From positions 1 to 64,000 of the forward strand of contig JAEWAQ010000038.1 in assembly GCA_023391635.1 (NCBI GenBank): a stretch of 64,000 nt of DNA, in the 5' to 3' direction. Position numbers and translations under genes: made by a program. This stretch comes from Bacillota bacterium. GTDB taxonomy: Bacteria > Bacillota > Bacilli > Paenibacillales > Paenibacillaceae. The notes beneath the pieces were generated by a model. It ran no database searches and was not told where the DNA came from. It saw nothing but the letters and a program-made list of their open reading frames with translations. Each line of letters opens with the position of its first letter. Position 1 is the first letter of the stretch. This document shows positions 25,870 through 35,212 of this stretch, piece by piece.

Positions 25870-27111
25870 ATGGATACGAGAATGGAAATGGTAGAGCTGC
25901 CCCTGCACCTGATCGATGAAGATACCGACCAGCCCCGTTATCAATTCGATGACGAAGCGATCCAGGAATTGATGAACAGCATCGCGGAGCTCGGCCTGCT
26001 GTCCCCTATCAAAGTAAGAAAACTGGACAGCGGACGCTATAAGATCATATACGGCAATCGCCGCTATAAAGCTTCGAAAAATTTGGGCCTGCGGACGATC
26101 CCGTGCATCGTATCGAACATAACGGACGAACTTGAAATTTACCTGGAGCAGATCGCGGAAAATTTGACCCGGGAAGGCTTTACGCCGGTAGAGGAAGCCG
26201 AAGCGTTCCACAAGCTGATGAACGATCCGAAGTTCAGCAGCTCGACCAAATTCCTGTCCAGCAAACTCGGCAAGCCGGAGACGTATATCAAGAACAAGCT
26301 GGAACTGTTAAAATTCGACGTCAAAGTCCGCAGACTCGTCGTCAGCGGCACGGACATTCGCAAGGACAAGCTGACGGAAGACCAGTTGTTGCCGCTTAAA
26401 GACTTGCCGATGGAGCATCGCGATGCCCTCGCCTTGCTCGCCGCACGCGAAGAACTGCCGGTCAGCGACGTCAAGAAGATCGCCAAGCTGTTCAAGTCCC
26501 CGGACATTTCGGCGGGAACGAAAGACAAACTGCTCTACAAATCCGGCTACGAACTGCTTCAGACCTGGTCGACCTACGAGATGAACCGCAAAGAACGGGC
26601 CGAACGCGCCCGCCGGGCTGCGGAAGAAGCAGAGGAAGCCGAAGCCGCCGCGAAAACAGCCCAAGCCGTATCATCTGTACCAAACGCAGGCAACCACTCG
26701 ACCGGTGCTGCGGTCACGGACCACGCAGCATCCTCTACGCATGTAGACGGGTTAAACGTGACTCAAGCTGCTTCATCGCCTGTAGACGGGTTAAACGCGA
26801 CGACTGCTCCGGCGGAAAATCCGGCTGCGGAAGCATCGTCTGCTCACGGTTCGGCAGCGTCCGTTCATAGCGGCGTTTCCGACGAGGTCTCGACCATGAT
26901 CGAAGCGCCGCTAAGTCGATTGCTTGCTCTTTTGTCCGAAGCCAAGCCGGAACTCCAACCCGCCGTCATCGAGCGCAAACTCGCGGACCTCACACAAGAT
27001 CAGCCAAGACACGAACAACTAATTAATGACGTTAACAAATTGATCTCGCTGCTCGATTCCCACCTGGATATGTGGCATGCCGTACGCGGGAACTTGTCAC
27101 GTCGATCCTGA
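25870..27111 (+). CDS. ParB/RepB/Spo0J-type nuclease-fold protein
   Basis: 413 residues from ATG 25870 (AGGAG eight bases upstream); the longer open frame upstream overlaps the divergent MmcQ/YjbR gene and is not used. The ParB N-terminal domain spans about 5-95: LPLHLIDEDTDQPRYQFDDEAIQELMNSI, GLLSPIKVR, and YKIIYGNRRYKASK. A helix-turn-helix region with FTPVEEAEAFHKLM follows, then a coiled-coil and a low-complexity Ala/Ser tail containing VDGLNVT and VDGLNAT, a duplicated stretch in the DNA as well. It is probably an accessory or orphan DNA-partition/regulatory protein, since no ParA gene is adjacent. Confidence 0.85.
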   Translation: MDTRMEMVELPLHLIDEDTDQPRYQFDDEAIQELMNSIAELGLLSPIKVRKLDSGRYKIIYGNRRYKASKNLGLRTIPCIVSNITDELEIYLEQIAENLTREGFTPVEEAEAFHKLMNDPKFSSSTKFLSSKLGKPETYIKNKLELLKFDVKVRRLVVSGTDIRKDKLTEDQLLPLKDLPMEHRDALALLAAREELPVSDVKKIAKLFKSPDISAGTKDKLLYKSGYELLQTWSTYEMNRKERAERARRAAEEAEEAEAAAKTAQAVSSVPNAGNHSTGAAVTDHAASSTHVDGLNVTQAASSPVDGLNATTAPAENPAAEASSAHGSAASVHSGVSDEVSTMIEAPLSRLLALLSEAKPELQPAVIERKLADLTQDQPRHEQLINDVNKLISLLDSHLDMWHAVRGNLSRRS

Positions 27112-27137
27112 CACCACCATGCTCCTGGCCCTGCCTC

Positions 27138-27229
27138 ATGCCATTATCCCATCCGCTCAGTACGTGCACATAATGCCATTATCCCCTTCGTTCAGATTGC
27201 CCTCATCTGAGGGAAAGGGATAATGGCAT
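27138..27229. repeat. Nested palindromes in the ParB-malic enzyme gap
   Basis: ATGCCATTATCCC occurs at 27138-27150 and 27173-27185 and its complement GGGATAATGGCAT at 27217-27229. The last two can pair as a 13-bp stem that encloses another perfect hairpin, CCCTCATCTGAGGG (27200-27213). No T-run follows, so it does not look like a simple terminator of the ParB-like gene. Confidence 0.7.
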
Positions 27230-27242
27230 GATTGACACCCAA

Positions 27243-27365
27243 CTAGTAGAGTGCTGCTGAAATAGCGTTATAAATCGCCTCTAACCGGACAAAACCCGGT
27301 TACGGCAGCTCAGCCACTACGCACGTTGCCCCTAACCAGACAAAACCCGGTTACGGAGCTTGAGT
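27243..27365 (-). repeat. Interspersed 51-bp-period repeat, copy 1
   Basis: CTAACCGGACAAAACCCGG (27281) and CTAACCAGACAAAACCCGG (27332) stand exactly 51 bases apart. The whole block beginning CTAGTAGAGTGCTGCTGAAATAGCG is the reverse complement of most of 50874-51034. It fills the ~310-base gap between two convergent genes together with the nested palindromes; no gene is seen in it. Confidence 0.8.
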
Positions 27366-27422
27366 AATGTTACTTCGGGATCGATGTACTAGAATGATAC
27401 GCCGACGAGTCCGCCAGCCTGC

Positions 27423-28856
27423 TCATCTGTATTCGCGCGGGATGCGGCGGGCGACGCCGGTGCGGATCGCAGCTTCGACGACGCGGTCGCGGATCGACTT
27501 CACGATGTCCGGATTGAACACGCTCGGGATGATGTACAGCTTGCCCCGCTCCTCGTCGCGGATGACCGATGCGATCGCCTCCGCCGCAGCCAGCTTCATC
27601 GCTTCGTTGATCTCGGATGCTCGGCAATCCAGCGCGCCGCGGAAGATCCCGGGGAAGCACAGCACGTTGTTGATCTGGTTCGGATAATCGGATCGCCCGG
27701 TCGCGACGACGCTGGCGATGTCCTCGACTTCCTCAGGTGCGATCTCCGGCGTCGGATTGGCCATAGCGAAAATGATCGGATCGCGTGCCATCGACAGCAC
27801 ATGATCCCGCTTCAGGATGCCGCCCGCCGACAGACCGATGAACACGTCCGCGCCCTCAACCGCCTCGCGCAGCCCCCCGCTCACCCGCCGCGGATTCGTC
27901 TGCGACGCGTACCATTGCCAGATCTGCCTGTCGCCATAATCCTTGTCCGCCGACAAGATGCCCTCTCGATCCACGCCGATCACTTCGCCTACGCCAGCCG
28001 CGAGCAAAATTTTGCTGCATGCCACCCCCGCCGCGCCGATGCCGCAGACGACGACCCGAACGTCTTCCAGCGACTTGCCAACAACTTTCAAAGCGCTGAT
28101 CAAACTCGCATACAGCACAACGGCCGTTCCGTGCTGGTCGTCGTGAAAGACGGGAATGTCCAGCTCCTCCCGCAGCCTGCGCTCGATCTCGAAGCAGCGC
28201 GGCGAGGAGATGTCCTCCAGATTAATGCCGCCGAACGCCGGCGCGATCGCTTTCACATGGCGAATGATCTCTTCCGTATCTTGCGTATCCAGGCAGATCG
28301 GGAATGCGTCGACGTCGGCGAACTGCTTGAACAGCATCGCCTTGCCTTCCATGACCGGCATCGCCGCATGCGGGCCGATGTTGCCCAGTCCCAGCACGGC
28401 CGTTCCGTCAGATACGACTGCGACTGTGTTCCGCTTGATCGTCAACGAATACGCCTTCTTCGGGTCCTCCTGAATGGCCAGACAGACGCGCGCCACGTCC
28501 GGCGTATACACGCGAGACAGATCGTCCCGATTCTGGATCGGCGTCTTCGCCGCGATGGCGATCTTGCCTCCCAGGTGAAGCAGGAAGGTCCGGTCCGAAA
28601 TATTCACGATCCGCACGCCGGCAAGCAAACCCAAGCCTGCCACGATCCGCTGCAGCTGATCCTGATCCGCCACGACCGTCAGGTCGCGAACCGTAACTTG
28701 ACGGCTTGTCTGGATCACGTCGATCGCGACGATGTCGCCCCCACCTTCGGCAATCACGCCGGCCACTTGGCCGAAATAATTATGATCGGTCTGCATTTCC
28801 AACCGGATAATGCTGCTCTTGCCTCCTGACAGTATAGACGAACTCATGTCCTGCAT
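27423..28856 (-). CDS. NAD-type malic enzyme with N-terminal ACT domain
   Basis: 477 residues. An ACT-like regulatory domain (about 15-95, SIIRLEMQTDHNYFGQVAGVIAEGGGDIVAIDV) precedes the malic enzyme core with YTPDVARVC, VVSDGTAVLGLGNIGPHAAMPVMEGKAMLF, the acid residues of EDISSPRCFEIERRLREELDIPVFHDDQHGTAVV, and the NAD-binding GIGAAGVACSKILL. It decarboxylates malate to pyruvate. The start may be ATG 28856 or the ATG three codons later, which has better spacing from GAGGGGG. The ACT fusion suggests allosteric control by an amino acid or related metabolite. Monocistronic, convergent with the ParB-like gene. Confidence 0.92.
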   Translation of the reverse strand: MQDMSSSILSGGKSSIIRLEMQTDHNYFGQVAGVIAEGGGDIVAIDVIQTSRQVTVRDLTVVADQDQLQRIVAGLGLLAGVRIVNISDRTFLLHLGGKIAIAAKTPIQNRDDLSRVYTPDVARVCLAIQEDPKKAYSLTIKRNTVAVVSDGTAVLGLGNIGPHAAMPVMEGKAMLFKQFADVDAFPICLDTQDTEEIIRHVKAIAPAFGGINLEDISSPRCFEIERRLREELDIPVFHDDQHGTAVVLYASLISALKVVGKSLEDVRVVVCGIGAAGVACSKILLAAGVGEVIGVDREGILSADKDYGDRQIWQWYASQTNPRRVSGGLREAVEGADVFIGLSAGGILKRDHVLSMARDPIIFAMANPTPEIAPEEVEDIASVVATGRSDYPNQINNVLCFPGIFRGALDCRASEINEAMKLAAAEAIASVIRDEERGKLYIIPSVFNPDIVKSIRDRVVEAAIRTGVARRIPREYR

Positions 28857-28916
28857 TCCCCCTCTTTCGTTCTAGGGATTACTATACCAAATTTTGGCGC
28901 TTGTCACACCTCCAAC

Positions 28917-28954
28917 CAAACAAAAAACACAGACCCGGAAATCCGAGCCTGTGT
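28917..28954 (-). terminator. Terminator of the terminal oxidase operon
   Basis: Minus-strand stem ACACAGGCTCGGA / TCCGGGTCTGTGT with TT in the loop, followed by TTTTTTGTTTG. It lies about 55 bases after the oxidase subunit I stop codon and upstream of the malic enzyme gene. Confidence 0.88.
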
Positions 28955-29007
28955 CCTTCCCCAAATCCAAAATCCAAAACCTCCAAAAACTTACTTCATT
29001 CACACCA

Positions 29008-30642
29008 TCACCAGGTCACATACCCCGGAGATGTCACTGTCGTGTTCAACATATCGATGAGCGGTATCGTGTATGCGAACAAGATCAGCGCCACCGCAAT
29101 GCCGATCCACATGCCCCAGCGTTCGAGGAAGCGCGGCGTCGGTTCGGAAGCATCGGATACTTCGCCGATCGGATACTCGGTTTCGCCTTTCGGCGCCCGC
29201 ATCAGCGCAATGACGTTATATACGATGAGCAGCACGGCAGCCAGCAGGATGAAGCCACCGATCGCCATGGCCACATGGTACGGCATCCACAATATGGCGT
29301 CCGGATGATCATTATACGTCGTGTAGGCGGTACGGCGTGGCGAGCCGAGCAGGCCGACCGTATGCATGGAGCCTGACATGAAGAACATGCCGATGCACCA
29401 GAGAATCGTCTGGATAATGCCGAGCCGGTTCATCCGCGGCGTCAACACGCGCCCCATTACCGTCGGTATGAGCCAATACGTAATGCCGAAGAACGTAAGC
29501 GCCACGCTGGTCGCCACTGTCAAGTGGAAGTGGCCGGTGACCCACAGCGTATTGTGCACGACCGCATTCATCTGATTGCTCGCGTTGATAATGCCGCCTG
29601 CGCCTGCCGGAATGAAGATCAACATCCCCATGAACGGAGCGAAGAAACGAACGTCCTTCCACGGCAGCACCTTGACCCATCCGAACAAGCCCTTTGTCCC
29701 TTTCGCCCGGCCGTTCAACTCGAACATAGCGAACATGGAGAATGCCGTCATGAGCGAGGGCACGATAACCATGAACGTCAGGACGACCTGCAGAAACTTC
29801 CAAAACGACGAGATGCCCGGCTCCATCAACTGATGATGGAATCCGACCGGAATCGAGAACAGCAGGAACAGCATGAACGATAAGCGCGCCAACGAGTCGC
29901 TGAAGATGCGACCGCCGATAATCTTCGGAATGACGACATACCAGCAAATGTAAGCCGGCAGCAGCCAGAAGTACACGAGCGGGTGTCCGAAATACCAGAA
30001 TAGCGTCCGGCTCAGCACGACGTTCACTTGCTCGACCCAGCCGAACGACCACGGGATGAGCTGTACGACGACCTCGACGGCTACGCCGATCGTCGCGATC
30101 TGCCAGAGCAGCATCGTCACCACGGACATATACCCGAACAACGGAGACAGCTTGCCGGAATTCGTCTTCTTCCATTTCCGATATTGATAGAAAATCCCGA
30201 AGCCGCTCAGCCAGCTGCCGATGACGACGAGCGCAAGCGCGATATAGAACCACGGAGACGCCTTCATCGGCGCGTAGAACGTATACAGTACGGAAGCTTT
30301 GCCGAGCAGAATGACGATGACGCCGATGATCGTGCCGACCGACATGACGATATATCCGATCCATCCCAGCTTCTTCACCGCAGGCAACAGCTTGCCGCCC
30401 AGCGTGTGCGAGATGCCGGAATACAAGAACCCGATGATGAAATAGGTGGTGAATATAAGGCCCATCAATACGCCGTGCGCGGTCAACAGCTCATAGTAGC
30501 CGATATTCGCCGGCAGCGTAAGGGTGCCGCCGCGCACCGCCCCTTGCAGCATCCCCGCAAGGCCGCCAATGAGCAGCGCCGCGAACGCGAACAAGATGTG
30601 GGCGAGGACCAGTTTGCCGTCGCTTCTGTCAAATGATTTCAT
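29008..30642 (-). CDS. cbaA: b(o/a)3-type cytochrome c oxidase subunit I
   Basis: 544 residues with about 13 hydrophobic helices. The B-family pattern is clear: TAHGVLMGLIFTTYF carries a low-spin heme histidine, RTLFWYFGHPLVYFWLLPAY supplies the CuB/cross-linked His-x-x-x-Tyr pair, HHQLMEPG gives the two further CuB histidines, and VTGHFHLTVAT holds the heme ligands. It reduces O2 at the high-affinity, B-type binuclear centre. It follows subunit II by 12 bases and subunit IIa before that, so cbaD-cbaB-cbaA form one operon that ends at the terminator downstream. Confidence 0.94.
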   Translation of the reverse strand: MKSFDRSDGKLVLAHILFAFAALLIGGLAGMLQGAVRGGTLTLPANIGYYELLTAHGVLMGLIFTTYFIIGFLYSGISHTLGGKLLPAVKKLGWIGYIVMSVGTIIGVIVILLGKASVLYTFYAPMKASPWFYIALALVVIGSWLSGFGIFYQYRKWKKTNSGKLSPLFGYMSVVTMLLWQIATIGVAVEVVVQLIPWSFGWVEQVNVVLSRTLFWYFGHPLVYFWLLPAYICWYVVIPKIIGGRIFSDSLARLSFMLFLLFSIPVGFHHQLMEPGISSFWKFLQVVLTFMVIVPSLMTAFSMFAMFELNGRAKGTKGLFGWVKVLPWKDVRFFAPFMGMLIFIPAGAGGIINASNQMNAVVHNTLWVTGHFHLTVATSVALTFFGITYWLIPTVMGRVLTPRMNRLGIIQTILWCIGMFFMSGSMHTVGLLGSPRRTAYTTYNDHPDAILWMPYHVAMAIGGFILLAAVLLIVYNVIALMRAPKGETEYPIGEVSDASEPTPRFLERWGMWIGIAVALILFAYTIPLIDMLNTTVTSPGYVTW

Positions 30643-30654
30643 CCGCTAATCCTC

Positions 30655-31125
30655 CTACTTCACGACAATGGTCGTCGCCATGTATTCATGTCCGGTGCCG
30701 CAATATTCATTACACAGGATCAAATACTCGCCTGGCTTGTCGAACGTGTGGCTGAGATGGCTGATCTCGCCGGGGACGACCATGAGGTTGATGTTCGTGC
30801 CCACCACATAAAATCCGTGCACGACGTCCGAAGTGGTTACCGTGAAATCCACGGTCGCGCCAACGGGCACTTCCATCTTCTCCGGGTCATAACCGAACGC
30901 GTATGCGACCATGACGGCTTCATAGCGGTTGTCTCCGGTCTGCCTAAGGCCCGGCTGATCGAACGGCGCCGTCTCCGACACTTTCGTCGGGTCGATCGTA
31001 TGATGGTGCTCGCTTGGCGGCTTCATCCCCATGCTGAATGCCATCGTGCCGATCACGATCAGAAAGACGGCCAGCATGCCGATGCCGATGCTGAGCCAGA
31101 TTTTCTCCAATCGATGCAGATGCAT
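30655..31125 (-). CDS. cbaB: b(o/a)3-type cytochrome c oxidase subunit II (CuA)
   Basis: 156 residues: one N-terminal membrane anchor (about 11-33) and a cupredoxin domain outside. The CuA site is complete: His in VVHGFYVVG, then Cys138-x-Glu140-x-Cys142-x-x-x-His146-x-x-Met149 near the C-terminus. It receives electrons from cytochrome c and passes them to subunit I. Short compared with A-type subunit II, as usual for the ba3 group. Confidence 0.93.
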   Translation of the reverse strand: MHLHRLEKIWLSIGIGMLAVFLIVIGTMAFSMGMKPPSEHHHTIDPTKVSETAPFDQPGLRQTGDNRYEAVMVAYAFGYDPEKMEVPVGATVDFTVTTSDVVHGFYVVGTNINLMVVPGEISHLSHTFDKPGEYLILCNEYCGTGHEYMATTIVVK

Positions 31126-31155
31126 AAATGCGTCAACTCCTTGTCGCTCAGGCGA

Positions 31156-31272
31156 TTAGTTGCGTGCCATAAACAGGAAAAATACCCCCAGCCAAGAGAC
31201 GAGTATGAACGCTCCCAGCAAGAGGACGGAGACGAACGTGCCTTTCAGGGACGGCTCGTCCTTCTTATGCAT
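31156..31272 (-). CDS. b(o/a)3-type oxidase subunit IIa, 38-residue membrane peptide
   Basis: Too short for ordinary gene calls. ATG 31272 is followed by HKKDEPSLKGTFVSVLL, a single hydrophobic helix (VLLLGAFILVSWLGVFFLF) and ends MARN before TAA. GGGGAG lies upstream. Size, single helix and position directly before subunit II match subunit IIa of ba3 oxidases, which fills the place of a missing helix of subunit II. It is the first gene of the oxidase operon, 69 bases from an FNR-like site. Confidence 0.85.
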   Translation of the reverse strand: MHKKDEPSLKGTFVSVLLLGAFILVSWLGVFFLFMARN

Positions 31273-31333
31273 GCCAATTCACTCCCCGGTTATCGTATTG
31301 GTTTCTATTGTAGATTCCGTGCCCGCGATCCAC

Positions 31334-31349
31334 TGTGACATTTGTCACC
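31334..31349. promoter_or_regulatory. FNR-type site of the oxidase operon
   Basis: TGTGA-CATTTG-TCACC. A minus-strand -10 box TACAAT (31307-31312) lies downstream, so the centre of the site falls close to -41.5 of the implied transcription start near 31300. The site overlaps the 3' end of mobA. Confidence 0.7.
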
Positions 31350-31992
31350 GTGTACGTTCGACAGATGTGGACATCCCGTGACAAATAGCACTGCCCGCAT
31401 CCGCTCGCCCCATCGGCGCAGACCCGGACAGCTTTCTCGTGAAATCGCCGATGGCAGGATCGGCGAGCCAGTTGTCCGCAGGCACGCCTTGCCATTCGAT
31501 TCGGCCGAGGAAGCCGGCAAGGCTCGTCTGGTTCAGCGACAATTGCCGGTTTACGGCTTCGGCGCACGATTTGTCATAGATGCCGTGCAGGGGAATCGGC
31601 TGAGAACGCACGATCGGGATTACGGCGCGGGCCGCAGGCGTACGGTGTTCCCACAATTTACGGGCAGCCGCGGCCGACAGATCCGGCAGATTGCAAGCGG
31701 CGATCCAGATTTGTTCGTACTTCGACAAATAAAGCGCGGCATGGATGCCGCCCAGCGGCCCGCGTTCGGTATGGTAATCCGTAATGAGTCGAATCGAAGC
31801 ATCGAGCGCTTTCAAGAGCGGTCGGGGCGAATCCGTGACGACGATGATTTCGCGGCACAATTCCCGCATCGAACGAATTTGCCTGTCGATCACCGCTTCC
31901 CCGTCGATTTCCATCAAAGCGCGCTGCGCCCACGGCTCCCCGCCAAGCAAGCCTCCTGCCAAAATCGCGCCGGTCATCGGCATGGTTTTCAT
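31345..31992 (-). CDS. mobA: Molybdenum cofactor guanylyltransferase-like protein (MobA type)
   Basis: 215 residues from ATG 31992 with GGAGGGTGC upstream; an ATG three codons earlier is badly spaced. A nucleotidyltransferase start MTGAILAGGLLGGE holds the G-x-x-x-A-G-G loop, but the usual R-M-G-x-x-K is changed to GGEPWAQRAL. IIVVTDSPRPLL, ITDYHTERGPLGGIHAAL and WIAACNLPDL (D of the metal site altered to N) follow. MobA links GMP to molybdopterin for nitrate-reductase-type enzymes. Changes at the metal site leave room for another sugar/nucleotidyl substrate. It follows pflA by about 30 bases in one operon. Confidence 0.75.
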   Translation of the reverse strand: MKTMPMTGAILAGGLLGGEPWAQRALMEIDGEAVIDRQIRSMRELCREIIVVTDSPRPLLKALDASIRLITDYHTERGPLGGIHAALYLSKYEQIWIAACNLPDLSAAAARKLWEHRTPAARAVIPIVRSQPIPLHGIYDKSCAEAVNRQLSLNQTSLAGFLGRIEWQGVPADNWLADPAIGDFTRKLSGSAPMGRADAGSAICHGMSTSVERTR

Positions 31993-32023
31993 CTGCAGCA
32001 CCCTCCCTTATAGCTTGCGATCG

Positions 32024-32776
32024 TTACCGGACGACAGCGGCTTTGGCCAGCCTGCGGCCTTGCTCGATCAATTGATAGGCGCGTTCAACGTCACGGCTGC
32101 TCGGTTCCATGACATCGCCCAGCGGATAGCGGAGCCCGAGCTGGCGCCATTTATATACACCCATGCGGTGGTAGGGAAGCACTTCGACTTTGTCGACGCC
32201 GTCAAGCTCTTCAAGAAACAATCCCATGTCCATCAGATCGTCCATGCCGTCCGTCCATCCCGGGACGAGCACGCGCCGAATCCACATCCGCGATCCTCTC
32301 TTCGACAAATATTTGGCAAAGGCGAGTATGCGATCATTCGGCTGCCCCGCCAGCTCCACGTGCGAAGCCCGGTTCATCAGCTTCAAATCGAGTAGCACCA
32401 GGTCAGTCACCGCCAGCAGCTCCTCGACATGGGACGGTTCGCAAAATCCGGACGAATCGAGCGCCGTATGCAGCCCCCAGCGATCCTTGCAGGCCCGGAA
32501 CAAGGCTGCCACGAACGGCGCTTGCAGCGTCGGCTCCCCGCCCGTCACCGTAATGCCGCCGCCGGAGCGCTTATAGTAGTCGATATAAGGCTCGATTTCA
32601 GCCATCACTTCCTCCACGGTTCGCGGCGTACCGGCCCCCGTATCCCAGGAATCCGGGTTATGGCAATAGTGGCAACGAAGTGCGCAGCCTTGCAGGAACA
32701 GGACGAAACGAATGCCGGGACCGTCTACGGTGCCGAACGTTTCGATTGAGTGGATTCTCCCGGTTGGTTGGTGCAT
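32024..32776 (-). CDS. pflA: Pyruvate formate-lyase activating enzyme
   Basis: 250 residues from ATG 32776 (AGGAGGCAGACGACC upstream). Radical SAM motif CALRCHYC (C-x3-C-x2-C) near residue 30, preceded by the family sequence GRIHSIETFGTVDGPGIRF; SAM-binding GGITVTGGEPTLQ and the later region HVELAGQPNDRILAFAKYL with IRRVLVPGWTDG also match. It abstracts a hydrogen from the conserved glycine of PflB, whose gene is immediately upstream with about 150 bases between. Confidence 0.96.
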   Translation of the reverse strand: MHQPTGRIHSIETFGTVDGPGIRFVLFLQGCALRCHYCHNPDSWDTGAGTPRTVEEVMAEIEPYIDYYKRSGGGITVTGGEPTLQAPFVAALFRACKDRWGLHTALDSSGFCEPSHVEELLAVTDLVLLDLKLMNRASHVELAGQPNDRILAFAKYLSKRGSRMWIRRVLVPGWTDGMDDLMDMGLFLEELDGVDKVEVLPYHRMGVYKWRQLGLRYPLGDVMEPSSRDVERAYQLIEQGRRLAKAAVVR

Positions 32777-32929
32777 GGTCGTCTGCCTCCTCTTGCGAGG
32801 ACGGCGCCGTTCCGCCATCCTCGCCTTCCTCTCGTCCTTCGCCTCAAACTGTATTTGCCCGAAATTCGCTGGTTTGCTTCATCCGCCGATCCTTATTGCG
32901 CACACCTGCAGACCTTGATCGCTTGTCAG

Positions 32930-35212
32930 TCAGATCGCGCCGTGGAACGTGCGGTTGATGACATCAAGCTGCTGCTCCCGCGTCAGCTTGATGAAGTGGA
33001 CGGCATAACCCGACACCCGGATCGTCATCTGCGGATACGCTTCGGGATGCTCCATCGCGTCCAGCAGCTGTTCCCGGTTGAACACGTTGATGTTCAAGTG
33101 ATGCCCTTGCTGCGCGGCGTAACCGTCGAGCAGCGCCGTCAGGTTATGCACCCGCGCGTCCGCTTCCCGGCCCAAGGCCGCAGGCACGATCGAAAATGTG
33201 TTCGAGACACCGTCCTGGCAGCTCGCATAAGGAATTTTCGCGACCGATGCAAGCGAGGCGAGCGCGCCTTTGCGGTCCCGCCCATGCATCGGATTCGCTC
33301 CCGGCGCGAACGGCTCGCCCGCCTTGCGGCCGTCCGGCGTACTGCCGGTCTTATTGCCATAGACGACGTTCGACGTGATCGTTAGCACCGACTGCGTCGG
33401 AATCGCATCGCGATAAGCCCGATGCTTGCGCAGCTTGTTCATGAACGTCTCCGTCAGCTGCACGGCGATCTCGTCGACGCGGCTGTCGTTGTTGCCGTAT
33501 TGCGGGAATTCGCCCTCGATCGCGAAATCGACCGCCAGCCCCCGCTCGTCCCGGATCGGACGGACGCGCGTGTATTGGATCGCGGAGAGCGAGTCGGCGA
33601 CGACCGACAAGCCGGCGATGCCGCAAGCCATCGTGCGTATGATCTCCGTATCGTGCAGGGCCATCTCAAGCCGTTCGTAGCAATACTTGTCATGCATGTA
33701 ATGGATCACGTTCAGCGTGTTCATGTACAGCCTCGCGAGCCATTCCAGCATGTCGTCGTATCGCTTCATGACTTCCGCGTAATCCAGCGTGTCGCCGGTC
33801 AGGGGAGCGAGCGCCGGCCCGACCTGCACGCCGAGCTTCTCGTCCACCCCCCCGTTGATCGCGTACAGCAGCGCCTTCGCCAGGTTGGCCCGCGCGCCGA
33901 AGAACTGCATCTGCTTGCCGATCCGCATCGCCGACACGCAGCAGGCGATGCCGTAGTCGTCGCCGTATTGTGGACGCATGATGTCGTCATTCTCGTACTG
34001 GATCGAGCTCGTATCGATCGACACCTTGGCGCAATAGTCCTTGAAGCCTTGCGGCAGCCGTGTCGACCAGAGCACCGTCAAGTTCGGCTCCGGCGCCGGG
34101 CCGAGATTGTATAGCGTGTGCAGGAACCGGAACGAGGTGCGCGTCACGCGAGTGCGCCCGTCGTGGCCCATCCCGCCGATTGACTCGGTCACCCAGGTCG
34201 GGTCCCCGCTGAACAGCTCGTTGTAATCGGGTGTGCGGAGGAACTTGACCAAGCGGAGCTTCATGACGAAATGGTCCACCAGCTCCTGCGCCTCCTCCTC
34301 CGCGATCCGCCCTTCTTGCAAATCCCTCTCCACGTAGATGTCGAGGAAGCTCGATACGCGCCCCAGACTCATCGCGGCGCCATTCTGCTCCTTGATCGCG
34401 GCCAGATACGCGAAGTACAGCCATTGCACCGCTTCCCGAGCGGTCTCGGCCGGCCGGCTGATATCGTAACCATAAGCTGCCGCCATCCGTTTCAACTCGC
34501 CCAAGCTGCGAATCTGTTCGGATACTTCCTCCCGTGCACGGATCGTCCCTTCATTCATGACGTCCGTCTCCAGCAGCGCCAGGTCAGCTTGTTTCGCTTT
34601 GATCAACCGATCTACGCCGTACAGCGCTACGCGGCGATAGTCGCCGATGATGCGCCCGCGACCGTACGCATCTGGCAGCCCGGTGACGATCCCGGCTTTG
34701 CGCGCCAGCCGCATCTCGGCCGTATAAGCGTCGAACACGCCCTGGTTGTGCGTCTTGCGGATGTCGGTGAACGTACGGACGATCTCCTCCGGCAGCTTGT
34801 AGCCATATGCTTCGCAGGCATCGATGACCATCCGGATTCCCCCGAACGGCTGTACGGACCGCTTGAGCGGCGCATCCGTCTGCAAGCCGACGATCTTCTC
34901 GCGCTCGCGATCGATGTAGCCCGGCCCGTGCGAAGTGATGGTCGATATCGTCCCGGTATCGATGTCCAGCACGCCGCCATTCTCGCGTTCCTGCTTCATC
35001 AACTGCAGAATCGCATCCCACAGCTGCCTCGTCGCTTCCGTCGGCGCCGCCAGGAATCGCTCGTCCCCTTCATACGGCGTCAAGTTCAACCCGATAAAAT
35101 CGTTCACGTCGATCAGCCGCTGCCAGCGCCCGCGGGCGAACCCCTGCCATGCGTGCCGTTCTCCTTCACCTGCCAATGATGTTCCCCGCACTTCGCGTTC
35201 TGCCGTTGCCAT
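32930..35212 (-). CDS. pflB: Formate C-acetyltransferase (pyruvate formate-lyase)
   Basis: 760 residues from ATG 35212 (AGGAGGGATTGACC upstream); the 27 further codons of the open frame are not used. The catalytic Cys-Cys pair is in GIACCVSAMRIGKQ (about 415-420) and the glycyl radical Gly735 in RVSGYAV near the C-terminus. QPFGGIRMVIDACEAYGY and SGDPTWVTESIGGMG are also family blocks. It splits pyruvate to acetyl-CoA and formate without oxygen. Followed by pflA and mobA; preceded by doxX, with about 110 bases that show no terminator, so an operon from the FNR-controlled doxX promoter is likely. Confidence 0.97.
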   Translation of the reverse strand: MATAEREVRGTSLAGEGERHAWQGFARGRWQRLIDVNDFIGLNLTPYEGDERFLAAPTEATRQLWDAILQLMKQERENGGVLDIDTGTISTITSHGPGYIDREREKIVGLQTDAPLKRSVQPFGGIRMVIDACEAYGYKLPEEIVRTFTDIRKTHNQGVFDAYTAEMRLARKAGIVTGLPDAYGRGRIIGDYRRVALYGVDRLIKAKQADLALLETDVMNEGTIRAREEVSEQIRSLGELKRMAAAYGYDISRPAETAREAVQWLYFAYLAAIKEQNGAAMSLGRVSSFLDIYVERDLQEGRIAEEEAQELVDHFVMKLRLVKFLRTPDYNELFSGDPTWVTESIGGMGHDGRTRVTRTSFRFLHTLYNLGPAPEPNLTVLWSTRLPQGFKDYCAKVSIDTSSIQYENDDIMRPQYGDDYGIACCVSAMRIGKQMQFFGARANLAKALLYAINGGVDEKLGVQVGPALAPLTGDTLDYAEVMKRYDDMLEWLARLYMNTLNVIHYMHDKYCYERLEMALHDTEIIRTMACGIAGLSVVADSLSAIQYTRVRPIRDERGLAVDFAIEGEFPQYGNNDSRVDEIAVQLTETFMNKLRKHRAYRDAIPTQSVLTITSNVVYGNKTGSTPDGRKAGEPFAPGANPMHGRDRKGALASLASVAKIPYASCQDGVSNTFSIVPAALGREADARVHNLTALLDGYAAQQGHHLNINVFNREQLLDAMEHPEAYPQMTIRVSGYAVHFIKLTREQQLDVINRTFHGAI

